This document shows, piece by piece, positions 43,587-58,500 of a DNA stretch of 64,000 bases. The notes below the pieces were generated by a model. It was not told the origin of the DNA. It did not search any database and saw only the letters and a program-made list of their open reading frames with translations. Both the position numbers and the translations under genes were made by a program. Positions within the stretch are counted from its first letter, which is position 1. Each line of letters starts with the position of its first letter. The stretch comes from Limnomonas spitsbergensis (lineage: Eukaryota; Chlorophyta; Chlorophyceae; Chlamydomonadales), in the NCBI GenBank assembly GCA_037349105.1, contig JAYJMM010000041.1, positions 3,472,001 through 3,536,000 of the forward strand, given 5' to 3'.

Positions 43587-46500
43587 CTACAAAGTGGGTG
43601 GTGTGGGTTTCATTTTATATCCTTTCTAGGTTTCAGTGTTGTGCAGTTGCGCCGTAATTCAAAAATCATGTGAGGAGCAATTACGGTCCCTTGCAGGTAA
43701 AAGTAGCTGAATTTGCTTTGAACGTTCGGTGACTGAATCTCAGCTGCACAACTCAGCCACTGTAAGGACCGAAATCAGCACAGGACTGGTTGTATTATTG
43801 TATGGGGTTCAGGGTTTCATTTAGGCAGTGTGCTGGACGAAGTTCATTCAGTGATTTGAATCAACGCCTGCAGCCTGTGCCGGACAATGCCGGTATGAGA
43901 CGGCCAGCAGTTTTGGACAATCAGGCGGGGCAACAGGCTTTCCAGAATAACATGCCTGTCATCATCACACATATTTGCAGATTTCCACACATTTTATACG
44001 CTGCCTGCTCACAGCAAGTAGCCCTCCCCCCCACACACCTGTGCAGTGTAAGTGCTGGGACAGATGGAGCTGCCGGTCGTGGCAGGTGACTTGGCGCCAA
44101 AGTCAACGACCACCACATTGTCCGTGACTATCGTCCCCATGGTCGGGATCCATGAAGAGCCCGACAGCGGGAAGGCGGCCAGCACAGCCGGGAGGGATGC
44201 TGCCGACATGAGAGTTAGGGAGGTGGCAGGGCACAGCGCGATGGCCTTGCTTCTGCATGCCTCCTGATAGCCCGAATTGAATGATACCTGGACATGGGGG
44301 GAGGCGGGGGAAGATCTTTGAGGATGGGGGGAGGGGGGGGGGCGGGCGGGCTGCGGGGGGAAATCGTGCCTCTTGCCACCACACTAGCAGGTGGTTTGCA
44401 GCACCCAGTGCAGACTACAAACAAATAGGTCGAGATGGGGAGTTGATCCAGCGACATACTTAAATACTGCTCAACTTCTCAACAGTTTTTAGTTCATGCT
44501 CATCAAGTCATGGTCTTTCATCATGATGAATTGATGGTACTCCAGCCGCAATATAATTCTAGGCAATGCGGGCTTCACATCCAGTTACAAATAAATATGT
44601 AAAAGTGTTATTGAAGCCAAATCTGCATGCCCCATTGGCCATGAGTGACCGAGCTGAAGTGCACAGGCCAATTACTCCCCTCAGTCACGAGCAAGAGCTC
44701 ACCGTTGTTTTCCCCAGCATGAGACTAGGCTTGTTGGAGGTACTTGTCAGGCCGGTTGCCACGTCCAACACCTCAGATATGGAGTATACATTGTTGGGAT
44801 CTACAAAAGAAGCCTGCATGAAGGATATCGGGGCAAGGAGGAGAGTGAGGAATGCGGGTGGCGGCAGGACACCTGTCTGCCCACATCAGGCAGCCTGTTG
44901 CTTTCAAGAGGGGCACAGCTGGGGTGGCTCTCCCTACTCAGGTGACCCTCTTAGGGAGGCCCCTCCAAAGGTGGTTTGGGCACAGAACTAATTTTGAACA
45001 GGCCACTATGCCATTCTACAGCTTCAGGACCGAGGGCTACCCATCCTGGAACAGCACCTGGCCGCAGGCCCTAGCAGCACACATGGCCGCACCTGGGGAC
45101 TTATTGTGCAGCTGCTGTGCAATTCGAATGTGGCTATTGTGTAGCTGAACCTGAAAGAGGAACTGGCCCTCACCTGTGGCAAGCCGGGGCCGACGAGGGA
45201 CAGCATGCTGCGTGCAGCAGCCATGTACGATGCTGAGAGCGTCAGCAGCACACTCGCAGGGGTAGCGGCAGCTGTGGCCAGCGAGCGGCGATGGGTAGGC
45301 GCCGCACGCGACGAGGACGCTAGAAGTGTGAGTGCATTCAATTTGCTCTGGAACTGTGTTGATAGACCGTCAGTTGTGGACGCAAGAATCGAGCGGCGGC
45401 CAGAGGGGGATGCAGCAGGCACCATGGCGTTGATTGCGCACATGATCTGGGCACCGACAAACTGCGTGTGGGAGGGGGCGGGGTTAGCATTGGGGGCAGA
45501 GTGCATAAGGTGGAAGTAGGGCAAGGGAGACAGGCAGTGGGGAAGGGGGGGGGGGCAGTAGTGGGGAAAAGGCTGTGGGCAGCAGGGGGAAGAGAGTAGT
45601 AAACAGGCAGGTGGGTCAGGGGGCAGTATACAGGAGTGGCTTGCCAGACTCTAGAATGGGACTGTCTCAGCAGCAGTACTGCAGGCAATCCCTTGTACAC
45701 CAACACTACAACTTTTGGTGGTCAGTTTTCATTAGTCAGCGCTCGGTACTTCAGCATGCCACCCCTAAGTTGAAGGCTTGAAGAACCCAAACATAGACAG
45801 ACGTCCAGCCAGAGGCCCAAGGAATGATGCACATTAAGCCCCTAAAGGAGGGTTCGAGTGGAGCTGAGTTGTAGCTGGAATGCTTAATTGTAGCCGGAGA
45901 TTGCCAAGTCATTTTGTTAGCAGCAACAATAGTTGTACTCCTACTTGAAGTTATCACAAAGTCACATCCCCAATCTTACCTGTCCAATCGTTGCATTGTT
46001 AGGAGAGCTGCCCGAGGCGGTGATGGCTGTGCTATAAAACCCTGATAGGATGCTGATCTTGCTGCAGATATCGGCGGAGTCGGCAGCAGCACACTGGAGG
46101 TTGACGTAGGGCGCTGTCAGGTTGGCCAAGAGGTAGGCCGCCTGAAAGGAGGCAGTGGCAACATGGCCTCAAGGATCTCCAGGGGAATACACAAGCATTG
46201 GGGTACCATTGGATTATAATACATTGGGGGCCTAAAGAGATTAGAGGCTCAGGAATATTCAGGGAGGCTACGGGAGGCTAGAGGCTCAGGAAAACACCAG
46301 GGGGAGCATTGGGGTGCTATGGCAGGGGAAGCAGTGGGGAAGCTTTTGGGGGCCAGGGCAGGAAAGCTTTGGGGGGACCATGGGACCATTTAGCACCCCA
46401 TCCTTACCCAGGTAAGAAAGCATTGGGGGACAGCACAGAACTCGTTAATATATTCGTAGTAAGAAATCAAAAAATACTCAACACCTAGGGGATTGCAGGT

Positions 46501-49500
46501 CAAAGAAGGGCTGAATCCACATCCGCGCCATCAACACTCCATACAGTTAGATGGATTTATCCTCACACATCATGCCCTCCATACCTGCACTGCCTTCTGC
46601 GTCTGGGCAGAGTTCTTGGTGTTGAGCGACGTGCTGTTGAGGATGAGGCCCAGGTACGAGCGCATCAGCGGGCAAGCAGACGAGCCAAGTGCAGCGACGG
46701 CCGCTGGGACCATGCAGTATGAGTAGCTGAACACCTGCACCGCAAAAGAGGCAGGGGGGCCAGGATCAGTGTTCAGTTATGTTGAATGTTCAGGGTTAAT
46801 TAGAACACTAGTTTTTGCTCAGGCTGGAAAATAAGTAATGCAGACCCAGTTGCTTTCAGGGCTGCTGTTTTATATTCTTGTCCTGATACGGTAGCTAAAA
46901 CTCGGATACAACCCAGATTACGGACGGCAGCGCAACAAGCCCTGATGATGGTCATGGAACCAAGAAGCCCTAGAGGCTGCACCTGGCAGACCGAGTTATG
47001 GTTTTGTTTGTACTAATTTTGAGACCTCGCCAGCCCTAGCCCATTCCTGTATCAGCCGGCTGCCCTTGGTCAAGGTCAATACGGCTTTCTCAGGGTCAAA
47101 ACAACTTCCTTAGAGGTAGCTGAGTCTGATGTGGCCTAGCCAAAGGCAGCTGCCCCCCCCCTCCCCCCCCCCGAGACACTTACTAGACAGTCTCCCTGCC
47201 AGAGACCACCTGGCATAGAAGTACATAAACAGCCTAACTGCTTTTCCTGTTTCAAGGGCTAGGAACCCAGTCTCACACTTTGTCTCGTCCAGCCAAAATA
47301 TACCTGAGACAGTGCTGTTAACTTAGTGATGAGGTTGTCAGCTGTTGGCGATTTGTCGAGGAAGGCCGTGGCGTCATTCAGCTTTGTGGTAAGGTATGTG
47401 GTGTTGACTATGCATGCCGCAGCGACCGCCAGCTGGCGCTGGGCTCGGGGAGCAAACATGACCAACATATGACGGCGAGCGGCAGCAAGAGTGGCCGTTG
47501 GATCGATGATGGTGATGACCTGGCGGTGTACATCGAGGGAAGGGGCAGGGGGGTTGAGCCAGGGGCAAGGAGAGAAAACTACACACAACGGGGGCAAATG
47601 GGTCAAGGAAACAGACTGCATTTGAGGCCACATCTGCATCATGCCCATCAAAACGTGAGAAAGAGGCTATAACTCGCTAGAACTCAGCTCCTGAACGAAG
47701 TTTACAATGAGGGAAGGCAAAGCACATCATCTGTTGCTCACCTCTGTGGTGTAGATTTTAAAACTTGAGCCTTGACTGTCAGTCAAAGTGACGTAGAAGC
47801 TGGTTTTGCCTGCGCCAAAGTTGCTGAAGGTGTAGCTAGGTGTTGCTGATGTCCCGACAAAGGCCTCCACGCCCGTCGCCACGTTGACAGTGCCCCAGTT
47901 GTAGGACTGCACCTTGGCTCCGGAAGAAGTGGACACCGAGACAACCGTGACGGTGATGGACTCCTCAAGGAAGGTACTTACGATGTCAGAGAGGACATAG
48001 CTGACAGGGGAACAGGGGTAGGGAGGAGGGGACTCCTCAGTTTGAAAGTTTTGTTAGGATTCAGGTTAGACCAAGGTTTGGGGACTCTTTGGCTTTGCAG
48101 TTCGTTCAGGTTTGGGCATTGCTTGTGTTTTGGAGTGGGAGAAGGGGGGGGGAGACGTGAGGGCCTGCAGTGGGAGAGGACTACTAGTGGGAACTACCAT
48201 TAGGAGGCAGCACGTCTGTGGAAATAGAATGAGGCAGGGACCCCTGTTCCTTTTGTTGCTCGCTGTTCCGCGTTGAGGGCCGCCAGGCGATCACCATAGC
48301 AAAGCTGGGGGAACTCTCCCGAGCCTGCTAAATCTCTGACTGAGCCTTTCCACTGTGCGATGGCACCAGGACACAATTGTCACAGAAAATAGTAAGGATC
48401 AAACTAGTAAGGATCAAACTAGTAAGGATCAAACTAGCTCAGCTCTCTCACCAGATTCCACCTGCCCCTGAGCATGACGGTGCCCGTGCAATAGGGAAGG
48501 TCTGCTGCACAGCGCCGGTCACATTGCGAGATACAATGCTGCACACAAAGGTGATCGAGGACAAGCCTTTAACCTGCAGCCCACAAAGAGAGGGGGGGGC
48601 AGTAGGGGGCAGAGATTCAGGTCCGTGTCTCCAGGGTGTTTAAGCAACACCACATCTTCGTCGAGGTTTGGTTCGGCAACAATTCAGCCTACGGACACAA
48701 GTATCATGCTTGGCAGGCCCTGCTGCTTCACCAGCAATCACACAGCAGTAGATGGCCAGCCTGCCAAATCATGCATATCCTGTGCGTATCAAACTTCACC
48801 GGTCTTCACACAGATTGATCTCCATCATGGCAGACATTCCAATCATGCATATCACTAGTGTGTGCGATTCATATCCGGGCTTTTGTCAGTATCACAAATA
48901 TTTTGCGGTGCTTCAATCCACATATAGTGTTCTGCAGTGTAACACACCATCTTACAAACACCTGAGTCCCTTATGCCGTATCAGAGACCAACACTGCATA
49001 TCATGCTCACCATGTCCGGGGTGACGAGCAGTACTGGGTTCGTGTATGAGCCTGTTTTTGCAAGGCCTGCCACCGGGGCCGAGGTCCACGTGATCACTGC
49101 ATCGCTGAAGTAAGGGTCCAGCACGATGCTGAGGGACATGTAGTTGGTGGGCACCAGGTTGGGGGGGCAGGGGCCGCCTGAACAGGTACGAGTGAGGGTG
49201 CCACTTGGGATGCGGACGCCGGCGGCGGCAGCCTGTGAGGAGGGGGCAAAGGGGGTCATGGTGGGAGTGAGAGAGAGGGGGAGGGTATTCAATGGGCAAG
49301 TAGCATCTTGCTTGAATTGAACAAGTGGTATCTTGCCTGGACAAAGTGTGAGGCTGGCCGCCAAGCTTTCGGAAACCTGGGGCGCTATCAGTGGTTCTTT
49401 TGCCAGGACTCAACAAGGAGACAGGCCGGCTGCCCGACACTAGAAACCATGAGACGCTAAAACAAATACAGCCCGGGTGTGTATGTGGCCCTCGCCGTCA

Positions 49501-52500
49501 TATGAAAAAGGCGAGCAGGGGCAGGAAAGCGGTTGGTTTTAGGCCGGAGGAGACAGGTGTGGACAGGGATTAGGGTGAAAACAAGTTGTGTACCCCCTGC
49601 AGGGGCCCCTGGTCTTGCACCACCTGACATGCTCCAGGCATAATAGTGTCCGATTGCATGGTAAAAAGCAGCCGGGTGCTGTCGTGACAAGGGCTCGAGG
49701 GCTTCAGGGTTCTTCTGAGCATATTCGGTTTTCAAAAAACAGTCACTGTTTTATTTTCGACTCACCACCGGTTGAATGGATATGCTGGCGGTCGCATTTC
49801 TTCCATCTTGAGTGACGGACGTGCAGAAGTACGTACACAGGACGCCGCTGGTCATGCCGTCACTTGTCGGGCTGAGTGCGACTGAGCCGTTGGTGGACTT
49901 CCGTCCCTGTGCACATGCGTTGCCATTTGAATCGATGGACTTCCACGTATAAGCGAACGCAGCATTAGCGTTGCTAGGGTCAACCGTGGAGACGTTGAAT
50001 TGGATATTGGACGCGGCGTCGATCGTGCCAGCTGGCCCGACAATCTCGGTGAGCAGCGGGGCGCCCAGGATCCGCACGACCAACTGGGCGGAGGCAGGGG
50101 AGACAGGTGAAGGGTAAGCTTGACAGGCTGGAGCTGGGGAGGGTGAGGACTAGAGGGGTCAGGTACAAGCGACAGAGGATTCAGCAGCTTAGAACCAGCT
50201 CTCCTCCCTTAGAACAACGACAACACCCTCTTATAGATGCGGCTACCATGATTGGGATTTAAGAAGTGTGGCAAGTAGGAAGTACTGTTTTTACTTGTAC
50301 CATGTTTGCAGCCGCTTCGGGCCTGATCATCCCCAACCTTGGCCTCTGGCTAGAGTTTTGGGAATTCCGGCAGCATGCATGTCCCTGGTCGGGAAATGTC
50401 CGCTGCGTCTCACCTTTATCCCCCTACATGAAACACTGTCAAGCGAGGAGATTCTGCACTCACGCTTTGCTGCGTCGAGGCTCCAGTGAAGTCAGAGGAG
50501 AAGGAGGCCGTAAGTGTGAAGATGATGGGCTTGTTGAGCGGGAGCTTGCTGGCCGCCATGCTGGCCTGGAGGTCAGCATCTGCGTACAGCCAGGGGTGAA
50601 GTGAGGGATGAGGTTTGTGTGCGTGTGTGGAGTTAGGTGAAGGACTGGGGTAGCTTTTACCTCTCACACGCTTATTTATCATTTTTTGAAGCGAGTCCCT
50701 CAAAGAGAACACCGTGCTTGTGTTTGTGTAAGAGGAAGGAAACAAGAGAGGAGGGAGACAAGAAAGGAGGGGGGGAGAGGCCGAATAGGACGAAACTAGA
50801 CGGCTGACACCGAACATATAAATACACAATCACACATCCTCCACCGACTGTTACCAGCACCTGCGGACTTGTGCTTAAAACAGGTGCTGGATGCAGGCAC
50901 TCACTGGACATATAGAGCGTGGGCTGCGACACGTTGTTGAGGAACTTCGTGATGTTAGTCGTCCAGCGGAAGAAGACGTTGGCAGTGCCGCACACAGACA
51001 CCATGTCAATGCCAGACTGAGGGCAGTGCAGGGGATTCGAGTAAGAGACTGCATGCTTGCAGGGGAAGGTTTCTTCTTCCCATGTCTCGATACACATCAG
51101 GAACGCAGCAGCCGCTGGCTTGTGCCCAGGAGTGAATAACGATTCTGCTGGGGCTGCCGGCTAAACACCAGTTCAGGTTTTGTCACAATCGGGATGGTGG
51201 CAGCCGAAGGGCACCAGGGCAGCCTGCCATTGGTGACCTCACAGCCGAAAATGGGACACTAGGCTTGGGAGCACTGGGAATGGCATGGGGGTGCGTGGAA
51301 CAACCATTATGGCAGATTGGTGAACGGGACAAACTGCGCAGGTTGTGGTAAGCCTGTCCAATTGTCAGTACTCCATACCGTCCTACTACCTTGGGCAGAC
51401 CACCCCGCGGTTTGCCAACTGCAACTGGCTTTTGGTTTGAGGGCCAGGCAGCATTTCTGACCAGTTTATTAGCCTCTTGCCAGAGCCAGGAGGGTATTTG
51501 AGGTGTGGTGAACTGTAGCTGAACCTGCCTATTTCAAGCACATATTGCGGTACATCAAGCAAGCTGTGCGGCTTTTGTCCCGCGTTACCCACCTCAATCA
51601 GCAAGCCGTCAGTGACAATCACAGTCAGTACAGGCGGCGCGTAGAGCAGCAGCAGCGGTGCTCGGGTGGTTGAGGTAGCACTGTCGCCACCCATGGTGGT
51701 GACCCAGGTGGTGACGCTGGTGATGTGGAGGAAGCTTGTCACAGTGAGGGAGTAGCTGTGGGTACCAGGTGTCAGGTTGTTCACCTGAATGCAGCAGGTG
51801 TGACCCAGGGTGAAGAATGACCCGAGGAGGTTATGAGTGCCTTGTTTAGGTTGATGACGACGTGTTCAGGCTAGCGGCCACGTGGGCTACATGTGGATTT
51901 TTAGTGACATTTTTGGGCGAGTAACCTGACCATGCCATTCTTCACATCCGCCCCGGGTTAAGGGGCGGATGTGAAGAGTGGCATGGTCATGTTAAGAAGA
52001 TTGTTTTCTCGTGAACAGTGAAGGTTGCCATGTGAGGGTTGTGAGTTTCTCTGATGTTGAAGTGAAGGGGAACAGTGAAAATAGGGTTGAAGTGAAAATA
52101 GGGTTTACCGCACGAATGGCCCCTACCTGTTCGCCTGTTATCACGACTGTTGACATATTTGACTGTGCGGCAATAGCTTGTGCCAGCGTGCTTGTCGTGT
52201 CAGGACCAATGTAGGCCCACATGTAGGTCAGGGCCTGCATGGAAGATTGTGGGGCAGCAGGCGGGTGGGTCAATCACTGACAGGGGGGGAGGGTTCAAGA
52301 TTAGTAAGGGTTTGGGCCCTCTGGATCTGGGGGGGCGTCCAGGTATTGAATCAAGGTTCAGGTACTAGGGTGAGGAAGATCCTGGACCATAGATCCTAAA
52401 GTAGATGGGGTGAGGGCCATCACCGGGGGTCTGTCACAGTGTGGCTGGGGGAGATCCAACTGGCCGGGCCAGGCCGACTTTCTTTAACCCTCCCACCATT

Positions 52501-55500
52501 TTTATTAGTGAGTGGTACACAACATCAGCTCAGTTGAGCTACACTGAGGCCCTTGGCCACACGCCTCTGGTGCAGCCAGCCCTACTGCTTGGGCTACCGG
52601 CCGGAGGACAATCCATGTTTGACCAAATCCAGAGTGAATTGGCCCAGGGGTAGCCGCTGGAAGGCCCAGCGAAGGTGGACCAGTACACATTAAATAAGCA
52701 GTGTCGCGCACTTATACAGGACACACATCCTGCAGGCTAGCCAACAGTTTGTTTAATAAATGGGTCTGGGGGGGACTATTTGTCCCCCATGGATCCATGT
52801 TGTGAGCAAATCCCCAGCAGTTAAGACAGCCAGCAAAGCAACCACTTCTGTGCAATTGCGCCGTAATTCAGAAATTGTGTGATTAATTGCGGTCCCTTCA
52901 TGGTAAATGTAGCTGAATTTTCTTTGAAATAACAGTGACTGAAACTCAGCTAAACAATTCAGCTACCATAAGGACCGTAATTTACACAGCACTGACAGCA
53001 ACACACCTTTCCGAAGGGGTCGTACGAAAAAGTGCCGTCCAAGGTCATTGAAGTTGACGCGGTCGAACCGGGGCAAGCGGGGAACACGTCCGTGGGGGCC
53101 GATATGACGGCCAGGGGTCGTGAGCACGTGGCTGACACAGATCCAATGGTAAATTCAATTGTAGCACTCCAGGGGTACACACTCCTCCTGCGATTGTGAA
53201 AAAGAGGGAGGGACAAGACCACTGAACATTTCCGTGCACAAATACGTCCACGTTTGAAATGCCGGCGGTATGAACAGGCAGTGTTGAGGCTCGGATGGCT
53301 AGTAGATTTTACATGCATAAACGGTCAGTCATGTGCTGAAAACAGGACCATCAGATTGCCACTCAAAAAAACTGACATTAGCTCTTCCTTCACCCCTCAC
53401 CTGCCCCATTGTATAATGACACCAGCAAAAAACCAGCTACCTCACAGCCCTTAGTCGAGGAGGCCTGGAACAGCCAGACTCACTGCCTATACCCCATCAA
53501 CCCAGTGGTGGCTTGATGATGGTGATATATCGCAAACTGCACACCACCACGCACCCGCAGCTGAAATGGCTGGCCACCGTGTTCAGTGTCACGCTGCCGG
53601 TGAGCTTGCGATCGGTCACCACATCCAAGAGCGCAGTCTGGTCGGATTTCAAAGTGAGTGTGGACCCTGGTGTGACGCTCCATGTGCCCGATAGGAAGAT
53701 GTACATGAAGCCAGGGTCATCCCCATCAGCGTAGTAACCTCCGACCCCCGGAACCACACAGTCTGCCTCAGCGCCCAGCAGGGCCATGGTCGTGCTGTCA
53801 AACACCTGAGAGGAGGTTAGAGGGGGTAATAATGTTCACAATTGAAGGAGGGAAAGTGAAGTGGGGGAGCAAAATTGTGGGGTAAGCAGTTGGGTGGAGG
53901 GGGCAGAGTTAGTATGGGGGCATACTCCTGCGTGGCCCAGTTGCGAGGAGCGCCTCACACAACATTCTCCCGCTGTCCGTCTCTTGCTGTTTTCACGTGT
54001 TATGTTCATGGGTCCAAATGGTGGTCACGCCACTAGTAGGGCACAGTGCGAAACGAGCCAAACTAATGTATCAGGTAAGCACCCCCCCCCTCCTTGGCAC
54101 CCACCGTGCTGCACTTGATCGAGGCATAGGCGGCGTTAGTGTTGAGTGCGACGACCACTGTGGCAGAGTAGGGATCGAAGAATGCCTGCGTCATGCCAGC
54201 GCTCGCGGACTGGCAAACACCCGTCAGGTTGACGTCGTGGAAGGAGAGGCCGCTGCACTTTGTGTAGAATGGCGTGCTGCGGTGGAGAGTTGGGTGAGTG
54301 GGAGAAGGGGGGCTTCGGTCTCGTGAAGACAGTGGGCATCTCAGCTCTATCAGATATACCATGGGTAAAGTCATTATTACTGCAGAACCGCAGCCGTGAA
54401 AGAGCCTTTACTAAAGGTTCAGAGCGTGATCCAAAAGGAAAATCCATATGGAAAATCAAATATAATTGAACTTACGGGACCATTTGTGTGACGTTGGTTG
54501 CGCAGGTGTAACCGGTAGTGCATTGAGCCGTGTCGGAGCAGATTCCCGCCAAGGAGTCGCTGACGCCCCAGTTGGTGATGAATTGCAGGATCAGGTTGCT
54601 GGGCATGGTGCAGAAGGACATGCAACTGCAGGGAGGAGGAGGAGGGAGGCTTATGGAGGGATGGGGTCAAGAGTCTCAAGGCGTTTTCCAGCACGGGTCA
54701 AATGAGAGGGGCCACTCAAACTATATTAATGACAAAATCAGAGCAAAGCAGCCAGTGCCCCCCCCCCCCATATAGACATCCCACACGTAGCCTGTTCAGC
54801 ATGACTCACGTTCCAAAGGGTTGGCAGTTGTCAGCGCCGTACTCTTCCTCTGAGCAGGAGCAGTCCAGCGGGATTTTGTCTGCAAGGAAAGGGGGTAAGC
54901 CAATATATATGCTTTGGGGCCTGAACATGAAATTGTTGGATGTGTGAAGGAGCTCTGCAGATCATACAGCAGCAGATACCCTACTGGCATGGAAGTGGTG
55001 CGAGGTGAGAGGAATTGGGAGAGGGGGGACAGAGGCTCCTTGATATAGGAGACACATGGAGATGCCCTCGAGGGGAATTCTAGGTGCTGTGAGAGAAATA
55101 GAGTCTGACGGAGGCAAGAGTTCGGTGTGCAAAATGGTCAAGGGCCCCCTGGCTTCTTTTAAAGATAAATATCTACATTGGACACTAAAACTAGGCCTGT
55201 CATGAAGACATGGCTGGGCTGCACCCACCTGTACCCTCAGGATACCTTTGAAGCAACACTCACCTTCCGAGGAGTAGGTGGAGTAGTCGAAAGCGGAACA
55301 CGCCTTCCCATCTGTACAGTCTGAGTCCAGGCGACAGGTCCCATTAGCTAAGGCAGTGGTCGTTTTGGCATAGGGACTGTTAGGCCCGACCCAGGTACTC
55401 AAAGGCGCAGTCACAAAAGAACCAACGCCCTCCAGCGTACAATAGTCAATGGGGGCGGAGATCTTCATGGTGTCTGACTTTGAAATGTTCAGACTGCAAG

Positions 55501-58500
55501 AGAAGTCCTGTGGAAAGGGTGAGGTGGGGAGGGATGGGGTTGTGGGTACTGGTGTTCTTTAGTGTTCGGCACTTGGTACAGTCAAACCACTTTTAGTAAG
55601 GTCAGATGACAACGATTGTGCACAGAATTTTAGATTTGACTAAATATTCAGGCCGGGATTGTATGTGTTTATGTGCAGCAGTGCGGCAGTGCTGGCCATG
55701 CCTACCATTGGGCACAATCCCAGCATCCTTGCAATGGCAGCTGGGCGGCTGTAGAGGTTGGCCGACATGTAGATCTCAAAGGCGACCGAGCTGCAGTCTT
55801 CCTCACTGATGTCGAACTGCGCATATGGGCAGGGTATTCAAAAAGTAATAGGTGTCAAGTCGTAGAGAGGGCTCCAGGTCCATGATATATGGGTGGGAAA
55901 TAAACCCGCTAGATGTCTAGCGGGTTGATTGTGTGGAGGTCACTACTCGTCAGCTCACTTTCAGGAGAAAACAAACAGATCCATTTTAGGTTGCCCAACA
56001 GATGTGCGAACTGATAGGAGAAGCACTGGTGAGGGTCAAGTGTGGGTGCCCAAAGCCTTTTCCTCGTAAATCATGTTTCCTTCAGAATAGTACTGATAGG
56101 TTTCTTGAGGAAATACTGGTGAGGGTTTGGTGTGGGTGCGCAAAACCCTGACCATGGAAATCATGTTCCTCACCGTTGATGCCAGGCTGCCTGCGCAAGC
56201 TGTTTCCCACAGAATCGACAGCAATTCAGAGTCTGTGACTGTGTTGTTCTTAACCGCGTCGTACCAAGTTTGCACAAACTTTTGACAGCCGGTGCAAGCT
56301 GCAGGAGTGATGAAGGCAGAGAGAGGCATCAGCAGCTTGGCATGGAGGCATGGGGAAGTGGAGGATTGGACGAGAGAAATGCAACCACATATTCGAAGTG
56401 TGTGCTCGTACAGAGGCGGTGCCCGAGAATAGGCATGCTGCCAGAGAGGGGGGAGGGGTAAGGCATGCTCGGATGCATAGCAGTTTCTGCAGGTCACTAT
56501 ATAGCTAACATGTGGCTGGACATTGCTTAAGGTACATTAAGGATAACAGAAGGCCTACACACCACTTATTTCAGTTGTATTCAAGGATCAGCAGAGGCGC
56601 ACACACCACTTATTTCAGTTGTATTCAAGGATCAGCAGAGGCGCACACACCACTTATTTCAGTTGTATTCAAGGATCAGCAGGAGGCCAACACACCATTT
56701 CCTGTTGTATTCAAGGATCAGCAGGACGCGCACACACCATTTTCAGTTGTATTCAAGGATCAACAGGAGGCGCACACACCATTCTCGCACACTGCCTGGA
56801 TGGAGCAGAGATGCACCTCCTTATCGCCAAAGTTGTCGGTGTCCATGGTGTTGTAGCAATCCGACTGTGGGGAGTTCACGCAAGTGTGGGCGGACATGTT
56901 TCCAATGGAACAGGCCTGAGAATGGAGGGAGGGTTCAGGGTTTTGGGTTAAGGGCCTGGCAGGGGCAGGCATCGTGCTGCTAGTTGAGTGACGTGGCGAG
57001 CGTCGTGAGATTATTCAATAAATCAGCAAATCTGCCACAAGTCTGCCGGGGGAATCAAATATTAAAATACGGTCTTGCAGGGTCACGAGGGTGTTAAAGG
57101 GTAAGTATGACCCAGGACTCTGGGGGAGTGGGACACAATGGGATTCAAAGCCCTGAGCTGGCGTCCCTCCCCCCACACACTGGTCTTTACATTTCCACCT
57201 ACAAGGCCACTGTTGGCAGGCCGCCAAAACACATCCACTGAAGGCCCGATGGAAACCAAACCTGTGCCGGCCCCCGCAAGCAGCAGGGGAGGCCACACAT
57301 GAGACCTCCAGCCAGAGGTGTGTGCGGAGCTAAAATGGCTGAGTCATAAAAGCAATGATTAGTTGCGCCCCTCTCTTATGGGGCTCTGCATGTCAGTGAG
57401 CCTTTCTGGCTGATATGTTGCAGTGTTAGGTTCACCTACTCAGTGCTATCGCCAACAAATGGCATTCTTAATCCATGCCAGGGCACATTATTGAGTGAAG
57501 CCCGTGGGGTTGATTTACCATGTTGTCTGGGTTCCATGTGCAGTAGGAGGTAGAGATGCACTCCGTCTGAGTTGTGCTGTAGGCACAGTCATCGTAGGCA
57601 GGGCTGCAAGAAAGAGGGAGATGTGTGAATGTGAATTGGAAATCGGGTATTTGGATGTACATGACAAGCATTGAGGGGGAGAAATGACAAGGCTGTACTC
57701 ATGAAGCGCTGTTGGAATTTGAACATGACACAATTGCCCACAGAGTTTTGTGTTATGAGTTCTGACCTGTTAGCCCTTTGCATTTCCCAGCTATAAGAAC
57801 AATTTCAGTATATTTTCTATAATATCTTTCCTTCCACTAAGCTGCGCCAGGCCCTTTCATAACTGCTACCAGAAGTAACTTCACCGATTGTAAGACAAAA
57901 TAATATAAATAAACAAATTTTGGTCATGGAGTGAGGTTTCAAGGTTTCAGGTTGGACGTTTACCTGCACTTGAAACTCTCTTGGCATTTGGGATCCAGGT
58001 AGCATACATCCGAGCCCACAAAGCAGCAGGCATCAGAGCCATCACATTGCTTTGTTTGGCAGGTGGAGATTGCCTGAGCATATAGAGAGGCAGGAAGGAC
58101 GTCAAAACCATGCAACACGTGGTCCCTGCCAGTGATTCGTCCATGAGGATTCAGCTAGAAGCTTTAATGCAGACACAGATACCATGTGTGGCCGTGCCTG
58201 CGGCTTGGACCGGTCAAGGTTAGATTCTTCACTGCAGAAGCCCTGACCTTAATTGGTCCAGCTGTACCAACTCCTGACTCATAAATGAATGAAGACGAGT
58301 GCAAGTTCCAACTAGTTTGGGCACAGGGTTAAGGGATTGTAACTTCAGGGTTAAGGGTTAAGGGTTTGTAACTTCAGGGATGTGGTTCAGGTTTGCAACT
58401 AGTTTTAAGGCTTTCTGTATGAGGTCGAAAATGTTGCTGTTGCATCCCTTCACTGGGTTCGCAGGGTTGTAGTCCCATGCGGTTCATGCTTGCTGCTGCC

